The notes: generated by a model from the sequence alone, not told the origin. 64,000 nucleotides of DNA from Xiphias gladius (GCF_016859285.1 NC_053421.1:831971-895970), one strand, 5' to 3'; shown: positions 36,288 to 45,800, numbered from the stretch's first letter. Program-made: numbers and translations.

Positions 36288-39200
36288 GTGCGTGTGTGCG
36301 TGTGCGCGTGTGTGCGTGCGCGCAGTGAGGGCCAGTCAGCTGCTATACCAGTAGCCAGTATGGAGTTTGCAGCCATCTGCCTGAGGAATGCTCTGTTGCT
36401 GCTACCTGAACACCAGCAGCAGGACACCAAGACAGAAAATGGCTCCAAAAGCTTCAGTCAATCAGGAAGCACAGAGAGCGGAAGCGAAAACAGTGATGCA
36501 TGCAGGTCAGAACCCTTCCCCACAAAAACATACACAGACACAACACATGCTCCTGTGTTTCCACTCAGCTGTTGACTTGATGCAGGAATGAAGAATCGTG
36601 TGATATAGCACCTCACATACTGTACATACTATCAGAACAGCTCAGAACTCAACAGCTGTTCACTATTCAATTCAAAATTAAAGATTCAAAAACTTTTAAT
36701 GTCCCAGAGGTGCAATTTGTGTGATGTTTGCCTCCAGAATTTGCTGGTATTTAATTAAATCTATTCATCCCTCTACCAGTGAAATGTTCTCTGTGCCACT
36801 GGCTCCAACAGAATTCATTTCAATTATTTATAGTGTCAAATCTTAACAGAAAATATTTCAGGGGACTTTTCATATAGAGCAGGTCTAGACTGTTCTCTTT
36901 ATAGTTGTATTTACGGAGACCCAACATTTCCCCATGAGAAAGCATTTGGCTACAGTGGCAAGAAACAACATACCTTTGCTCATTTTGGCCAAAAGTCCTA
37001 TTTCGATATGTTCCTTTTCAAACTAATGACACTGAATTTTGTGTTGAGGGTGCATCACAAAATTCTGATGACTCTTCCATGAAGTTCATATTTGTGCAAG
37101 TTTCGCTTCACAGTAGAACTGTGCACCACCACTCCAGAGTCTGCTAAATCTTCCTGATCAAAGGGGGGGCTTGATTTGCCTTTCTAGCAACCCTACAAGA
37201 AGTTCTCTCGGAAAGTTTTCTTGGTCTGCCATTTCTTAATTACACTACTAATGGAGGAAACACCTACCTGAAAATGCTTTGCTATCTTTTTATAGCCCTC
37301 TTCTGCTTTGTGAACATCAATTATTTTAATTTTCAGAGTGCTAGGCACGTGTTTAGAGGAGCCCATGGCTGCTGATTGTTGGGGCAAGGTTTTAGGAGTC
37401 TGAGCATTTATAAAGCTTTGAAATTTGCATCACTTGGCCTTTCCTAACGATGATTGTGAACCAGCCATAGTCCTAACAAGCTAATGAAGGTCTGAGATCT
37501 TGGAAAAAGTTATCTGAGAACTCTAATCTCTTGGGTTGCCAAAACTTTTGTATGGTGCTCCTTTCCTTTTATTCTCTCTGAACTTCTACAAAACAAAGAT
37601 AAGACATTAATCTTGCATAAAAGCAAACAGATAAAGGGCTGAAACCAGATGACACTAGGCAAATTGACCTAGTCTTGTTTCTACCACGTGGTACCTTTTG
37701 ATAGACATCTTTTATCTCTGGCAGCTAGCATGACATACATCATGTTTCCAGGACTCTCACACTACAGGTGTCACATGGAGAAACTGTAACAATTCAGTTA
37801 TTGTGTGGGTCTGTGTGTGTCTGTGGTTGTTGGTGTTGGGGTGTGTGTGTGTATGTGTTGGTTTATCTGGGTGGCGTGCTGCTGCATACAATTGCCCTTA
37901 CATGGATAACTTGAATTGAATATTCCACTGAGAAACACCAACTAGTAGCAGTGGCAGTGCTAACGTAGACCTGACAACCAACAGCACGGGTTAAAACCAC
38001 AGGGACATCCCTGCACACATGAAATGTTATCGTGTATAATAATCCACAGAGAGGACTGGATTATCCAGAGTAACAGGTACACTCTTTCTGGGAAACATGT
38101 TGCAGTTGTTTTTAAATATATATACAACCATAAACAAAGAAATATAAATGCATTTATTATTATCATTTATTATATTTATTTGTTATTGGTGTGTTTTGAT
38201 CAACTATATATCTACTATCTACTATATATCTTGAAGTAGAATGTTATCGTGTATAAAAGACAGACGGGATCACCTGTTTGATTTTTATTTTTCTCTGAAC
38301 AATTATAATATATATATTACATAACAACGTGATACATTTTCCAAAGCCATAAGTGTGCTCTGAGTTCCACACTCTAAAAACTCTAAACACACGTCAAATT
38401 GATCAGCAAGGTATTGATCACAGAGCCTGACAAATGTTGGCAGTCTTCATGGAACAGTTTTCAACACACAGCAACAGTGTGAGTTGTCTGACCATAAAAC
38501 CAGTGATTATTTCTGCAGTTTCAGAGTAAAACCATCCAACACCTTCATAAAATCCAACAGCTAACAGGGTGGTTTCCTTTTTGGAATTATGAACATTGTC
38601 CTTTTATTATTTTCCCATTCATTTTGTGTTTGTGCAGTTTAAGATACAAAAACAACTCCACATTGATCGTCTCATAAACTTGCAGGCATTCCTGTTTGTT
38701 TGTTGCTGTGGCTCAGTAGAGTAGAACATGTGTTCTGATGAACGATGAATTGGTGTGTTTTGCAGTGGGAAAGGTCAGGAGGCTGATAAGTTTTTGTCTG
38801 CAGCTCCATCGTCTCCTCTCAGAAAACAGGAGGTAGAAAATCTAAGGTAATGAGGCTTCATATTTCTTCTCATTTTCTCTTCTCATCACAGTTTAACTGA
38901 CACATGATTCATTATTTAGGAATATTAAATAACCTGTTAAACCCAGAGGGCTGCACAGTAATTCGTAATGTCAACTGTTTAATATGTAGGTGCTCCATCC
39001 TGGCCTGTAGTGCCTATGTGGCATTAGGACTGGGAGACAACCTAATGGCTCTAAACCACGCTGAGAAACTGCTTCATCAAACCAAGGTGTCTGGATCCCT
39101 CAAGTAAGTGCTGAGCCTGTTTCTCAAGCCCAGCTGTTGGTTCACCTGGTCTGTTTCTCTACTGCAGCCACTAATGACCTAATCCTTTAAAGAGTTGAAC

Positions 39201-42200
39201 AGCAGTGTCTTCCCCTACACTGAATCAGTAAGCGGTCTGATTTGTCTTCCTCCTCCTCTGCTGTGTGTTCAGGTTCCTGGGTCACCTCTATGCTGCTGAA
39301 GCCCTCATCTCATTGGACAGGATCTCTGATGCTATCACTCATCTCAACCCAGAGAATGTTAGTGATGTGTCAATGGGAGTGTTGAGCAGCGAACAAGACC
39401 AAGGTCTGTGGGTTTCACACATTCTCAACAAAACATATGATGTAGTTTTGTTTCCCTAATGTTTGGTTTGGTTTTGTGAACAGGGTCTGACAAAGGAGAT
39501 GAGCCCGTCGAATCCTGTGAGTCTACTTTGTTAAAACCTTAATGCATGATTTTTACTTGAAACAATCCAAAGTCTAATCTATAGGATATTTAAACAGGAA
39601 TAATGGACATTAGAAGTACAAAATTAATTTGAATCAAAACAAAACAAAAATACAATAGTAAGAATGAAATTGTGATTCATTGTACAACGGTTTCATAAAT
39701 GATATCAGCAGCAAACCTAGACTAAAGAAATAAGTAAAAGAATTACAGATATTACTATAATAGTTCCCTTCATGTATGCCCTGTGTGCAGCGGGAAAGCA
39801 GACTCCCCTTTGTTACCCCAGCAGTGTGACATCAGCTCGAGCGATGATGCTCTTCAACCTGGGCAGTGCCTACTGCTTGAGGAGCGAGTATGACAAGGCC
39901 CGCAAGTGTCTGCATCAGGTAACCATAGCAACAGCGGCATGACTTCAGCAGGTCCTAGAAATGTCTGAAGTTGTATATTTTCCTTAGATATAGCATTTTT
40001 TGAGGTTGTGTTCAGATCGAATGGGAGTCATAAATGCAGCCCACAATAACTGTCTCAACTTTTGCTGCAGCCCAGTACAGTGTCATCTGGCAGCTCCCTG
40101 TGTTGTACAGTCAAAATATAGTCAAGCTCACATTGCAGGTAGATGACCTTATAGCAGAGGTTTTCAAACTGTGGGAGAAATGAAGGGGGTGTGGAAGGAA
40201 AGACATAAGACAAGAATACGGTGTGAGGTGAAAGGGAGTTAATTATTGCAGTTTGGCCTGTTGATTTGGCCGCTTATCAAAACAGTCAGCAGCGGCTGCA
40301 CACAGCCCATGAAAGCAATTAAGGGACTTAAGCTAATTTTTCTTGGAGTCAAAACCCAGTCCAATCTGAATACACTGACATGAAGCACATATTTTTAGAT
40401 TCAGTATGACTTATACTTTCTGGGATCATTATCTTTAATGTCTGTCACAAACAAAAGTCCAAAATTCAGCCTAGAAATTATTGAAAAAAAGCTGCTCCTT
40501 GTAATTCCAGAACTTGGCTGAGAATCATCAAAGGGTCAGACCTGGAGGAGCCCTGCCTTATATCATATACTGTGTAGCAGTGGGTTATTCTGCTGTTTAC
40601 TTAACAAGCTTCAAAGCAGAGTAGAAAATTCTTTGCGGCCAAACATCACTTTCCAGTGATGTCTGCAGACACAGAGTTGCATTTATATCAAGGAAAAACA
40701 AGGCTTCTCTCAAGCATGAAAGTTAATCCTTGAGCTTGGAAAAAAGTAGTTTGACGTAACAATTTCTCTTTTTCAAATCATTACATGACAGTGAAGTAAT
40801 AATTTAGAGCTCATCCAGTTGTGATTTGTGTTGTCTTCATTAGGCTGCATCTATGCTGAACACCAGGGAAATTCCACCTGAAGCTATCCTGCTGGGAGTC
40901 TACTTAGAGCTACAGAATGGTCAGATCTCCATCAGACACTCACTGACACACTCTGTCCATATAACCTCTTTGAGCCAATTTGAAGTTGTTGAGATTCTTC
41001 ATATATATTGTTCTCAGTTGTGTGGGGTAGCAGATATAAAAAAAGAAAAAAAAGAAAAAAAATTTTTTCCAGCCACAATCATCAAACCAGTAAGCCTCCC
41101 TGTTGTGCTAACAGCATGGATGAATGCTGTTGCTATTGGAGCAGCATGCATGCATGCTGTCTAAATGCTATTTTAGAGACTGTAGAGATTACACTCTCCC
41201 AAGAGGAAAACATTGGAGGACAAAACGAATTCCTTGAATGTCTTGGCTTGACTATTTTCAAAGTTAATAATGTTGTGTAATGAAGCACAAAATGGCTGTC
41301 AGCAGCTGTAATAATAATAATAATAATAATTAAAAAAAAAAAAAAAAGGCATCTGCATATGGAACAGCAATGCTTTGACTTGGCTGAGTCTGGAGTGCTG
41401 TCATGAATAGAAAGTTGGCCAAACTTAGTCTTACTTATTCTTTAAATCTGATAACTTTTTATTTAAACCCTCATTTTGTTCATTTCATACTGAGTTTTGT
41501 TCTTGACAAAGCTCTTGAACAGCATTTTGTCTTAAGTCAACATTGAAGACACATTGGTACATGTGAGGAACTTGGCTTGAAATGTTTAAAGAAGGAAAAA
41601 ACCTTTTTGTAGACTAGTTAAGTATCATTTTGATATCCATACTGACATTAGGTATTAGAGATATCCCGAGCTGGTTGATTTTAATCAGTGAGCTCTAATG
41701 GTAATGAATGTTCTCTCTCCTCAGCAAAAGTGTAGTAGTGCACCAAATATTCAGGCAGAAGCTTATCATTTTAGTTGGTGCTAACCATCACTTTAACCAG
41801 TTAAAATAACAAATGTCACCAGCAGCGGGTCATGTCAGCTGTCATTAATTAATGTTAACTCTGTGAATAACCTGATAACAGGACAAAATAACACTTGTCT
41901 TCTGTTGAGTTTGTGGGCTCGCTGCAGCCGCCTTCTGTATTTGACCAAAGATTGTTCATGAGTTAAAAGAAGCTCCACTCTGTAACACCACTGGTACGCC
42001 TGTGATCGGACTGAGTGTTCCTGTGGTTCCACCAAATCCAACAGAGTGATGCGTCTTCTCTCTAGCAGATCACGTCACGTCAGTTTCAGGAGTCACATTC
42101 TCCTAGTTAAACTGTCCTTAGAATTATATCAATAATTTTAAATTATTAACTTTATAGTTTTGAATCAGGACCTTCAGTACTGGGTCAGGTAGTTCATGAA

Positions 42201-42673
42201 AAATAAGGTATGCCAAATTTAGAAGGCTACACATCTCACTTCAATCTATACAGTTGTGTGCAGAAGTTTTTCCCATGTAGACCTGGTTTGTGCATCAACA
42301 TTGCACAGTGGTATGGTGGACCACCACCCCTGTGTCAGCTAAATCTTCATGCAGGTCCTTTGCAGACATATGGGGGTTTGTCTTTCCCTTTCTGCCCACC
42401 AGATCTGTAGTTTTATTTGAAAGTTTTCTTGGTCCTCCAGATCTTGTCTTAACTTCCATTGTTCCCCTTAACTGCTATTTCTTAATGACATTTCGGACTG
42501 TGGAAATTTTAGCCTGGAAGCACTTTAATATCTTTTTATATCTTTCTGTGGCTCAGGAGGTAGAGTGGATCGTCAGCTAAATGGAAGGTCGGTGGTTTGA
42601 TCCCCGGCTCCCCCAGTCCGTATGTCAAAGTGTCCTTGGGCAAGATACTGAACCCCAAATTGCCCCAATATAT

Positions 42674-42764
<91 letters not shown>

Positions 42765-43601
42765 TGTAGAATGCACTGTACGTATAGAAAAAAAGTGCCG
42801 TACGAATGTATGGGTGAATGTGGCATGTAGTGTAAAGCGCTTTGAGTGGTTGACAAGACTAGAAAAGTGCTATTTAAGTGCAGTCCATTTATCATATACC
42901 ATAGCCTTCCCCTGCTTTTTAGCATTAGTTAGATCCTTGGTCGGTTGCATAGAGGAGCCCATGGTTGTTGAGTGTTACCACAAGGTTTAAAGAGTCAGAG
43001 AATTTATCATCAGCTGATAATTCCAAATGACAAGGCTTCACCTGCCCTACAAGTCCTAACAAGTCAATTAAGGCCTAATGAGTTGAAAACATGAATGCAT
43101 GTTTTACAAGTAGAACTCTGCATGCAACTGTATTTAATTAACATTTTGGTAAATACAGTGTAAGTATAGGATGGTGCTGGTATCTGCAGATACTCAGTAG
43201 GACTTGCATCAGAATTTGGGGCCAAAAAGCCAGATTGGGACATCCCTCATCAGGTATCACTGGTTTCAAAGATGTCAAAATGCTCTGGCTTATTAGCTCT
43301 CTAAACACTTAGAGCAGTCATCTTTGTCTGTTTTTTCAGCTTCTGAATGAGTCCAGCTGATCTGAATGAGGGTTGTGGTTTTAACCTTTTTCTTTTAGTT
43401 TGTGATTGAAAGGCTAAAAGCAGTATATAATCCCCCAATCTGTGTTGTGTGTCCTCAGGAAACACCCAACTGGCCCTGCAGATCATAAAACGAAACCAGC
43501 TCCTGCCCACATCAGTCCAGAGGGTCTCGCCAGACTCCCGCAAGAAACCGGTCCAGCCCTTCCAGCTGCCCCCATCCTTTACACAAGTTCAGCGCAAATG
43601 A
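18573..43601 (+). CDS. cnot10: CNOT10, CCR4-NOT transcription complex subunit 10, 19 coding exons
   Basis: Exons: 18573-18588, 22102-22193, 28126-28287, 28422-28569, 29482-29621, 30468-30551, 30644-30727, 30864-30981, 31228-31377, 32369-32571, 33077-33198, 36326-36505, 38766-38846, 38990-39103, 39273-39403, 39484-39516, 39791-39918, 40844-40919, 43459-43601. All phases join, giving 734 residues, close to vertebrate CNOT10 (about 744). CNOT10 is a TPR-helical scaffold subunit that pairs with CNOT11 and binds the N-terminal part of CNOT1 in the mRNA deadenylase complex. TPR-like helices are visible: '[20 protein letters not shown]' (exon 5), '[20 protein letters not shown]' (exon 9), '[20 protein letters not shown]' (exon 10), '[20 protein letters not shown]' (exon 17). 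The start codon opens 'MAENA', then '[15 protein letters not shown]'. Intron 6 uses a GC donor (30552) and intron 11 ends in a GT repeat; other sites are GT-AG. No lesion was seen, so the gene looks functional. Confidence 0.95.
18745..18882 (+). repeat. Dispersed repeat, 'TTTATATAGYGCCA' family, copy 1
   Basis: It begins 'TTCAGTTCGATTTTATTTATATAGTGCCA' in outline and is followed by 'ATCTCAAGGAA' and 'GACCGTACAATATTATAG'. The same word order appears at 29710-29900 and 36815-36965, all in CNOT10 introns and in the same orientation. This is a common teleost interspersed repeat; this copy is diverged. Confidence 0.6.
19351..21988 (+). mobile_element. Tc1-like transposon (type A), copy 1, split by another transposon
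   Basis: The left terminus 'ACACTCGGTGGCCACTTTAT' (from 19353) and right terminus 'ATAAAGTGGCCACTGAGTAT' (to about 21987) are inverted. The left part (19351-20030) has decayed transposase N-terminal sequence. The right part (21560-21988) has the C-terminal part, including 'ATTTGGGATGTGGTAGAACG', which encodes the conserved IWDVVER-like stretch. The middle is filled by a second Tc1-like element. Frames are broken. Confidence 0.8.
20125..21535 (-). mobile_element. Tc1-like transposon (type B) with long inverted repeats, nested in type A
   Basis: Long terminal inverted repeats are readable. The left 'ATTGAAGTGTAGACTATCAG' (about 20195) pairs with the right 'AAGTCTACACTTCAAT' (about 21432). The left 'AGGAATTACAGCCATTTTTA' pairs with the right 'AAAATGGCTGTAATTCCTAA'. 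The outer blocks also pair ('TAATTTTACCTCTGTACTCCACCA' in outline). On the minus strand, 20521-20778 encodes the Tc1 transposase core ('[20 protein letters not shown]', then the 'MTQN' catalytic region with shifts). Repeats of about 200 bp on each side are unusually long for Tc1 elements but known in some fish families. Confidence 0.8.
23401..23452. repeat. Exact tandem pair of a 26-bp palindromic unit
   Basis: Two identical 26-base units (23401-23426 and 23427-23452) are each built from 11-base inverted arms (GCAACGTTAGT / ACTAACGTTGC) around AAT. It lies in CNOT10 intron 2. Confidence 0.9.
23880..24110 (+). repeat. Dispersed repeat shared with 41940-42215
   Basis: The two stretches share, in order, 'CTCCACTCTGTAACAC', 'CAAATCCAACA.AGTGAT', 'GTCTTCTCTCTAGC', a TCACA/TCTTCC-like block and a final 'AAGGTATG'. 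Both lie in CNOT10 introns in the same orientation. The family is not identified. Confidence 0.55.
24437..26530 (-). mobile_element. Rex-like LINE, degenerate, in CNOT10 intron 2
   Basis: On the minus strand the order is an endonuclease piece (26527-26261, '[19 protein letters not shown]'), reverse transcriptase (25817-25221, '[20 protein letters not shown]', '[14 protein letters not shown]', '[18 protein letters not shown]') and the C-terminal domain (25208-24873, '[20 protein letters not shown]'). The 3' end carries 'AATTTCCCTACGGGGATCAT', a typical tail of Rex-type fish LINEs, at about 24440-24465. Frameshifts are frequent. Confidence 0.85.
27659..27733. repeat. (GT)n/(GTTT)n compound microsatellite
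   Basis: An alternating GT run passes into about ten GTTT units in CNOT10 intron 2. Confidence 0.95.
28622..28945. repeat. Possible dispersed AT-rich repeat in CNOT10 intron 4
   Basis: It is bounded by 'TTAGTTGATCGACAGATCACC...AATTAATCAACTAATGG' and 'AAATGATTGATCAATTTATC', words I associate with a widespread teleost intronic repeat. There is no second copy in the window to confirm it. Confidence 0.3.
29710..29902 (+). repeat. Dispersed repeat, 'TTTATATAGYGCCA' family, copy 2
   Basis: This is the best-preserved copy: 'TTTATATAGCGCCAAATCAT', 'TATCTCAAGGCATTTTTCAT', 'GAGCAGGTTTAGACC', 'CACATGAGCAAGCACTTGG', 'AAAAACTCCCTTTAACAGG'. It lies in CNOT10 intron 5. Confidence 0.7.
32053..32218 (+). 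repeat. Intron 9 copy of a ~165-bp sequence repeated at 38040-38239
   Basis: It reads 'AATAATCCACAGAGAGGACT' onward, through 'ACAGGTACACTCTTTCTGGG', to 'TGATCAACTATATATCTACT'. It is almost identical to the intron 12 copy, except for a short extra AT-rich block there. It ends 150 bases before CNOT10 exon 10. Confidence 0.85.
33330..33480 (+). repeat. Common teleost interspersed repeat, truncated by a Tc1-like element
   Basis: It starts 'AAGGCATAGTTCAGTGTTTA', passes 'ATGTCTGTGCATTAACTCTG' and 'AGCCTAGTTTAGCATGAAGA', and ends 'GGGGCTAGCCTGGCAC' at the Tc1-like terminus. I know these words from repeats seen in many fish genomes; no second copy is in this window. Confidence 0.5.
33481..35797 (+). 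mobile_element. Tc1-like transposon (type A), copy 2, interrupted
   Basis: The left terminus is 'TGAGCACTTTATTAGGAACA' and the right one 'AATAAAGTGCTTGCTGAGTG'. The left piece (33481-33766) encodes the HTH part ('[17 protein letters not shown]'-like words in 33639-33821). The right piece (35012-35797) encodes '[15 protein letters not shown]' and, near 35485-35530, '[20 protein letters not shown]'. It is broken by frameshifts and by a 1.25-kb insertion. Confidence 0.8.
33767..35012 (-). mobile_element. Fragment of a LINE with an endonuclease-like C-terminal domain, nested in Tc1-like copy 2
   Basis: On the minus strand, broken frames give '[13 protein letters not shown]' and 'ILVELIVPW' (about 34290-34200), then 'LRKEERK' and, further down, a [10 protein letters not shown]-type stretch (34264-33917). 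This D...VELxVPW layout is common at the C-terminus of fish non-LTR elements with a restriction-like endonuclease. Flanking Tc1-like sequence resumes at about 35012, so this is a later insertion. Exact family is not assigned. Confidence 0.5.
36243..36324. repeat. (GT)n/(GC)-rich microsatellite ending at a CNOT10 splice acceptor
   Basis: About 80 bases of GT with late GC interruptions run up to 'GCGCGCAG', the acceptor of exon 12 (first base 36326). Only a short CT run (about 36233-36242) precedes it. Confidence 0.95.
36815..36970 (+). repeat. Dispersed repeat, 'TTTATATAGYGCCA' family, copy 3
   Basis: It has the same word order as 29710-29902 ('CAAATCTTAACAGAAAATAT', 'GAGCAGGTCTAGACTG', 'CCCCATGAGAAAGCATTTGG'). 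It lies in CNOT10 intron 12, directly ahead of a Tc1-like fragment. Confidence 0.65.
36975..37565 (-). mobile_element. Tc1-like transposon (type C) fragment
   Basis: On the minus strand, 37387-37193 encodes the transposase N-terminal helix-turn-helix ('[20 protein letters not shown]', then '[11 protein letters not shown]'). The flank shares wording with 42240-43140 (for example 'AGGAGCCCATGG', 'AATATCTTTTTATA'-like, 'AAAGTTTTCTTGGTC') and with 56505-56629. The catalytic part is absent. Confidence 0.75.
38040..38239 (+). repeat. 200-bp insertion flanked by a 17-bp direct repeat
   Basis: The insert repeats the intron 9 segment. It is bracketed by identical AATGTTATCGTGTATAA copies at 38023-38039 and 38240-38256. 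Such a long target-site duplication fits LINE-type (TPRT) retroposition rather than a cut-and-paste transposon. No A-tail or RNA polymerase III boxes are obvious. Confidence 0.8.
41940..42215 (+). repeat. Dispersed repeat, second copy of the 23880-24110 family
   Basis: It has the same ordered blocks as the intron 2 copy, with extra sequence between the 'CTCCACTCTGTAACAC' and 'CAAATCCAACAGAGTGATG' blocks. It is immediately followed by a Tc1-like fragment. Confidence 0.55.
42546..42895 (+). mobile_element. tRNA-derived SINE with an internal (TG)n expansion
   Basis: The A box 'TGGCTCAGGAGGTAGAG' (about 42549) and B box 'GGTTTGATCCCC' (about 42593) lie at tRNA-like spacing. A core 'AAGTGTCCTTGGGCAAGATA' follows. 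The tail has 'TAGTGTAAAGCGCTTTGAGT' and 'AAGTGCTATTTAAGTGCAGT', typical of a widespread teleost SINE. An 86-base (TG)n run sits between core and tail. Confidence 0.85.
42676..42761. repeat. (TG)n microsatellite, about 43 units
   Basis: An uninterrupted TG run lies inside the SINE in CNOT10 intron 18. Confidence 0.95.
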
Positions 43602-43637
43602 GCCTCCACAGCCAACCTCTGATCCCTGTATTCCACA

Positions 43638-43712
43638 CACAGACAGACACACACACAGACAGACACACACAAACAGACAGACAGACAGACACACACACAC
43701 ACACACACACAA
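43638..43712. repeat. (CA)/(CAGA) compound microsatellite in the CNOT10 3' UTR
   Basis: Mixed ACAC and GACA units begin about 40 bases after the stop codon, so they are likely transcribed in the mature mRNA. Confidence 0.9.
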
Positions 43713-43899
43713 AAACACCTGTGGAGCCTTGATATTTATAAAGCTGCTTCCCCTCGGCATCAGGAGCCATATGAAATGCCGGTGTGGCTGCTGACTGATG
43801 ATGATTGAAGAACTTCAGCTGCAGCAGTGTCAATGAACTGAGACCAGCTGAGTTTTTATTTCCATTAGACTGAGGAATTTGTGTTATCTGAACAATGAA

Positions 43900-43905
43900 A
43901 ATAAA
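43900..43905 (+). terminator. cnot10: CNOT10 polyadenylation signal AATAAA
   Basis: A canonical hexamer lies about 300 bases after the TGA (43599-43601). It is the first AATAAA downstream and implies a short 3' UTR ending near 43920. Confidence 0.7.
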
Positions 43906-45358
43906 TTTTATTTACTGTATGAGGTGTGACTCTTGAATACCTATATTTTTGCCAGGGGGGATGTGGAGGCCACAGTGGGCACAGTGACAATTGATATAAT
44001 AGGGACATTTTACAGTGATCAATAGAAATAATACTTAAATGATGCACAGGTAGTAAGTCCTGACCCTCTCTTCTATGACAAACCTCAGCTGAATAGTATA
44101 TAATGAGCTGAATGCAGATCATCTATGTGTAATAAGAGTTTAACAAGTGATATCTATCTGGATAATACCAACATATTGCCAAGATGTGCTTGGAAATATG
44201 TGTGCCTCCAGAAGGACTCTAGGTAGAAGAAATCACACTTTGCCATGTTTTGTTCAGGGGATCAGTTCCAAACAGTGTTGCACTTCCATAACACGGTCTC
44301 CCAACCACAGTTGCCCGTCCCTGTGCACAAATGCAGTTTTGTTGTCTCAGGTTGTAGCCCCCAGTTTGCGTGTGTTAAATATTTCTCAGATGAAATGTTC
44401 CCAGTGCCCCAATAAAGGTCAGTGAATTTTGTGAATATTGTGGTTGTTCACATGTTGAATTCTATAACTGGTGCATTTTGTGCTCAGAAGGTTGCAGGTC
44501 AAATAAACAAAGTAACATGCACCCCATGTTCACTTCCGTGAGTGTTGTGCATGCACAGTCTGTTGCCATGGGTTGCCGGCTACAATTCCAAGTGAGACCA
44601 ACACATTTCATGTCTTTTATCAACACAGTTGTTTAAGACAAAATACAGCAGTTCTCTGAAGAAATAAACACTAATGAGCAAGGGAGCAATATGGGTTGCC
44701 CCCCCTATATTTCATTTTCCCAAAACGTGGGCAGCCTGCATCTTATATTTGACCTGCAAGTGTTAAACAAGAATTCAAGAGCTTACATGTAGAATGCTTA
44801 CACTCAATCATTTTCACAGTGATTCATCTGGACCACAGAAACTTTCTAAGGTTTGCATTTGAGGACACAGCCCAGGAAATACATCACACATCGAAGCTCC
44901 GAGCTTTTCAGTGAATGCAAAGAAAAGATCCCTGACTCTGAGTGTACAGTTCTTGTTTCTTCAACTTGAAATATGTTCCATTACCAGTCATGCACGTCCG
45001 TCAGAGCACAGAGTGGCCACATTTTCACTTTTTGCACGGACTCGTTTCCAAACATTTTTACAGCCATTGGGCATGGTGGTGCCACTTGTGCTGTTAGGGA
45101 TGCAAGTAGTCTTGCAGGTTGGCTGTTCTAACTTTGAAAGAACCTGGCTTGCTAAATAAGGGTTCTACCACAGGCAGTATTCGTTTTGCAAGTTGGTATC
45201 AACAGATGCCTCCCTCAGCGGGTGGGGGGGCTCTGTGGGGCAGTGAGGGAAGTCTGGGTGCTGGAGCAGTACAAGCTTCAAATCAACCATCTGGAGCTGC
45301 TGACCGTTTTTAGCCCTTTCAGGGCTAAAAATCAGGAGAGGCAAAATCAGGCCCACTG

Positions 45359-45426
45359 GAAGAAATGCATTCAGCAGTGTCTTGGGTCATGGGCATGCTA
45401 GCACATCCATTCCAAGAGGTACATTG
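45359..45426 (+). repeat. 68-bp inverted copy of 45733-45800, first arm
   Basis: By eye this is the reverse complement of 45733-45800 with two mismatches. It is flanked on both sides by the palindrome-like word TTTTAGYCCTTTCAGGGCT (about 45307-45331 and 45427-45450). Confidence 0.9.
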
Positions 45427-45732
45427 TTTTTAGTCCTTTCAGGGCTAAAAACTGAGCACTTTATGGGACTTGCCTGCTTCTCCTGTCAAAACTGTCTAAT
45501 TCTCCGTTGCTGTGGTGCAGTGCTCATTTTATGTCACCAAGAGCTGCCCATATTCCAGGGCATCTGAACCTAGGGGCAGATCTTACCTCTAGGGGGGCCC
45601 TCTTGTGCGAGAGTGGAGGTTACACCAGTTAGCGGTTGCTCAGATATTTGAGCGCTTCCGCAGGGCAGCGGTGGATGTCTTTTCTTTCAGAGAGAATGCC
45701 CACTGCCCCCTACCCATCTCAGTAACAGACCA

Positions 45733-45800
45733 CAACGTACCTCTTGGAATGGATGTGCTAGCATGCCCATGGCCCAAGACACTGCTGAATGCATTTCTTC
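45733..45800 (-). repeat. 68-bp inverted copy, second arm, in the DIRS reading frame
   Basis: This arm belongs to the DIRS coding sequence ('VPLGMDVLACPWPKTLLNAF' region), so it is probably the source and 45359-45426 the inverted duplicate. Confidence 0.9.

Larger units (their letters stand above)
42240..43140 (-). mobile_element. Tc1-like transposon (type C) fragment interrupted by a SINE
   Basis: Sequence matching the 36975-37565 copy appears on both sides (42240-42545 and 42895-43140). The SINE sits exactly inside the 'ATCTTTTTATA...GCCTTCCCCTGC' stretch. No transposase frame survives. It is in CNOT10 intron 18. Confidence 0.65.

Noticed and set aside
36173-36575. Cys/Val and His/Thr repeat proteins around 36.2-36.5 kb
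   Set aside because: They are translations of the GT microsatellite running into CNOT10 exon 12 in the wrong frame.
42549-42605. A tRNA gene
   Set aside because: A and B boxes are present but no cloverleaf or proper 3' end; the flanks match a SINE.
42536-42990. Open frames with long Cys-Val or His-Thr runs
   Set aside because: They are translations of the (TG)n run in the SINE.
43600-43720. CRISPR-like regular repeats
   Set aside because: It is a CA/CAGA microsatellite with no spacers, and the genome is vertebrate.
43442-43833. Overlapping frames at the CNOT10 end
   Set aside because: They are shadows of the last CNOT10 exon and of the CA-rich 3' UTR repeat.
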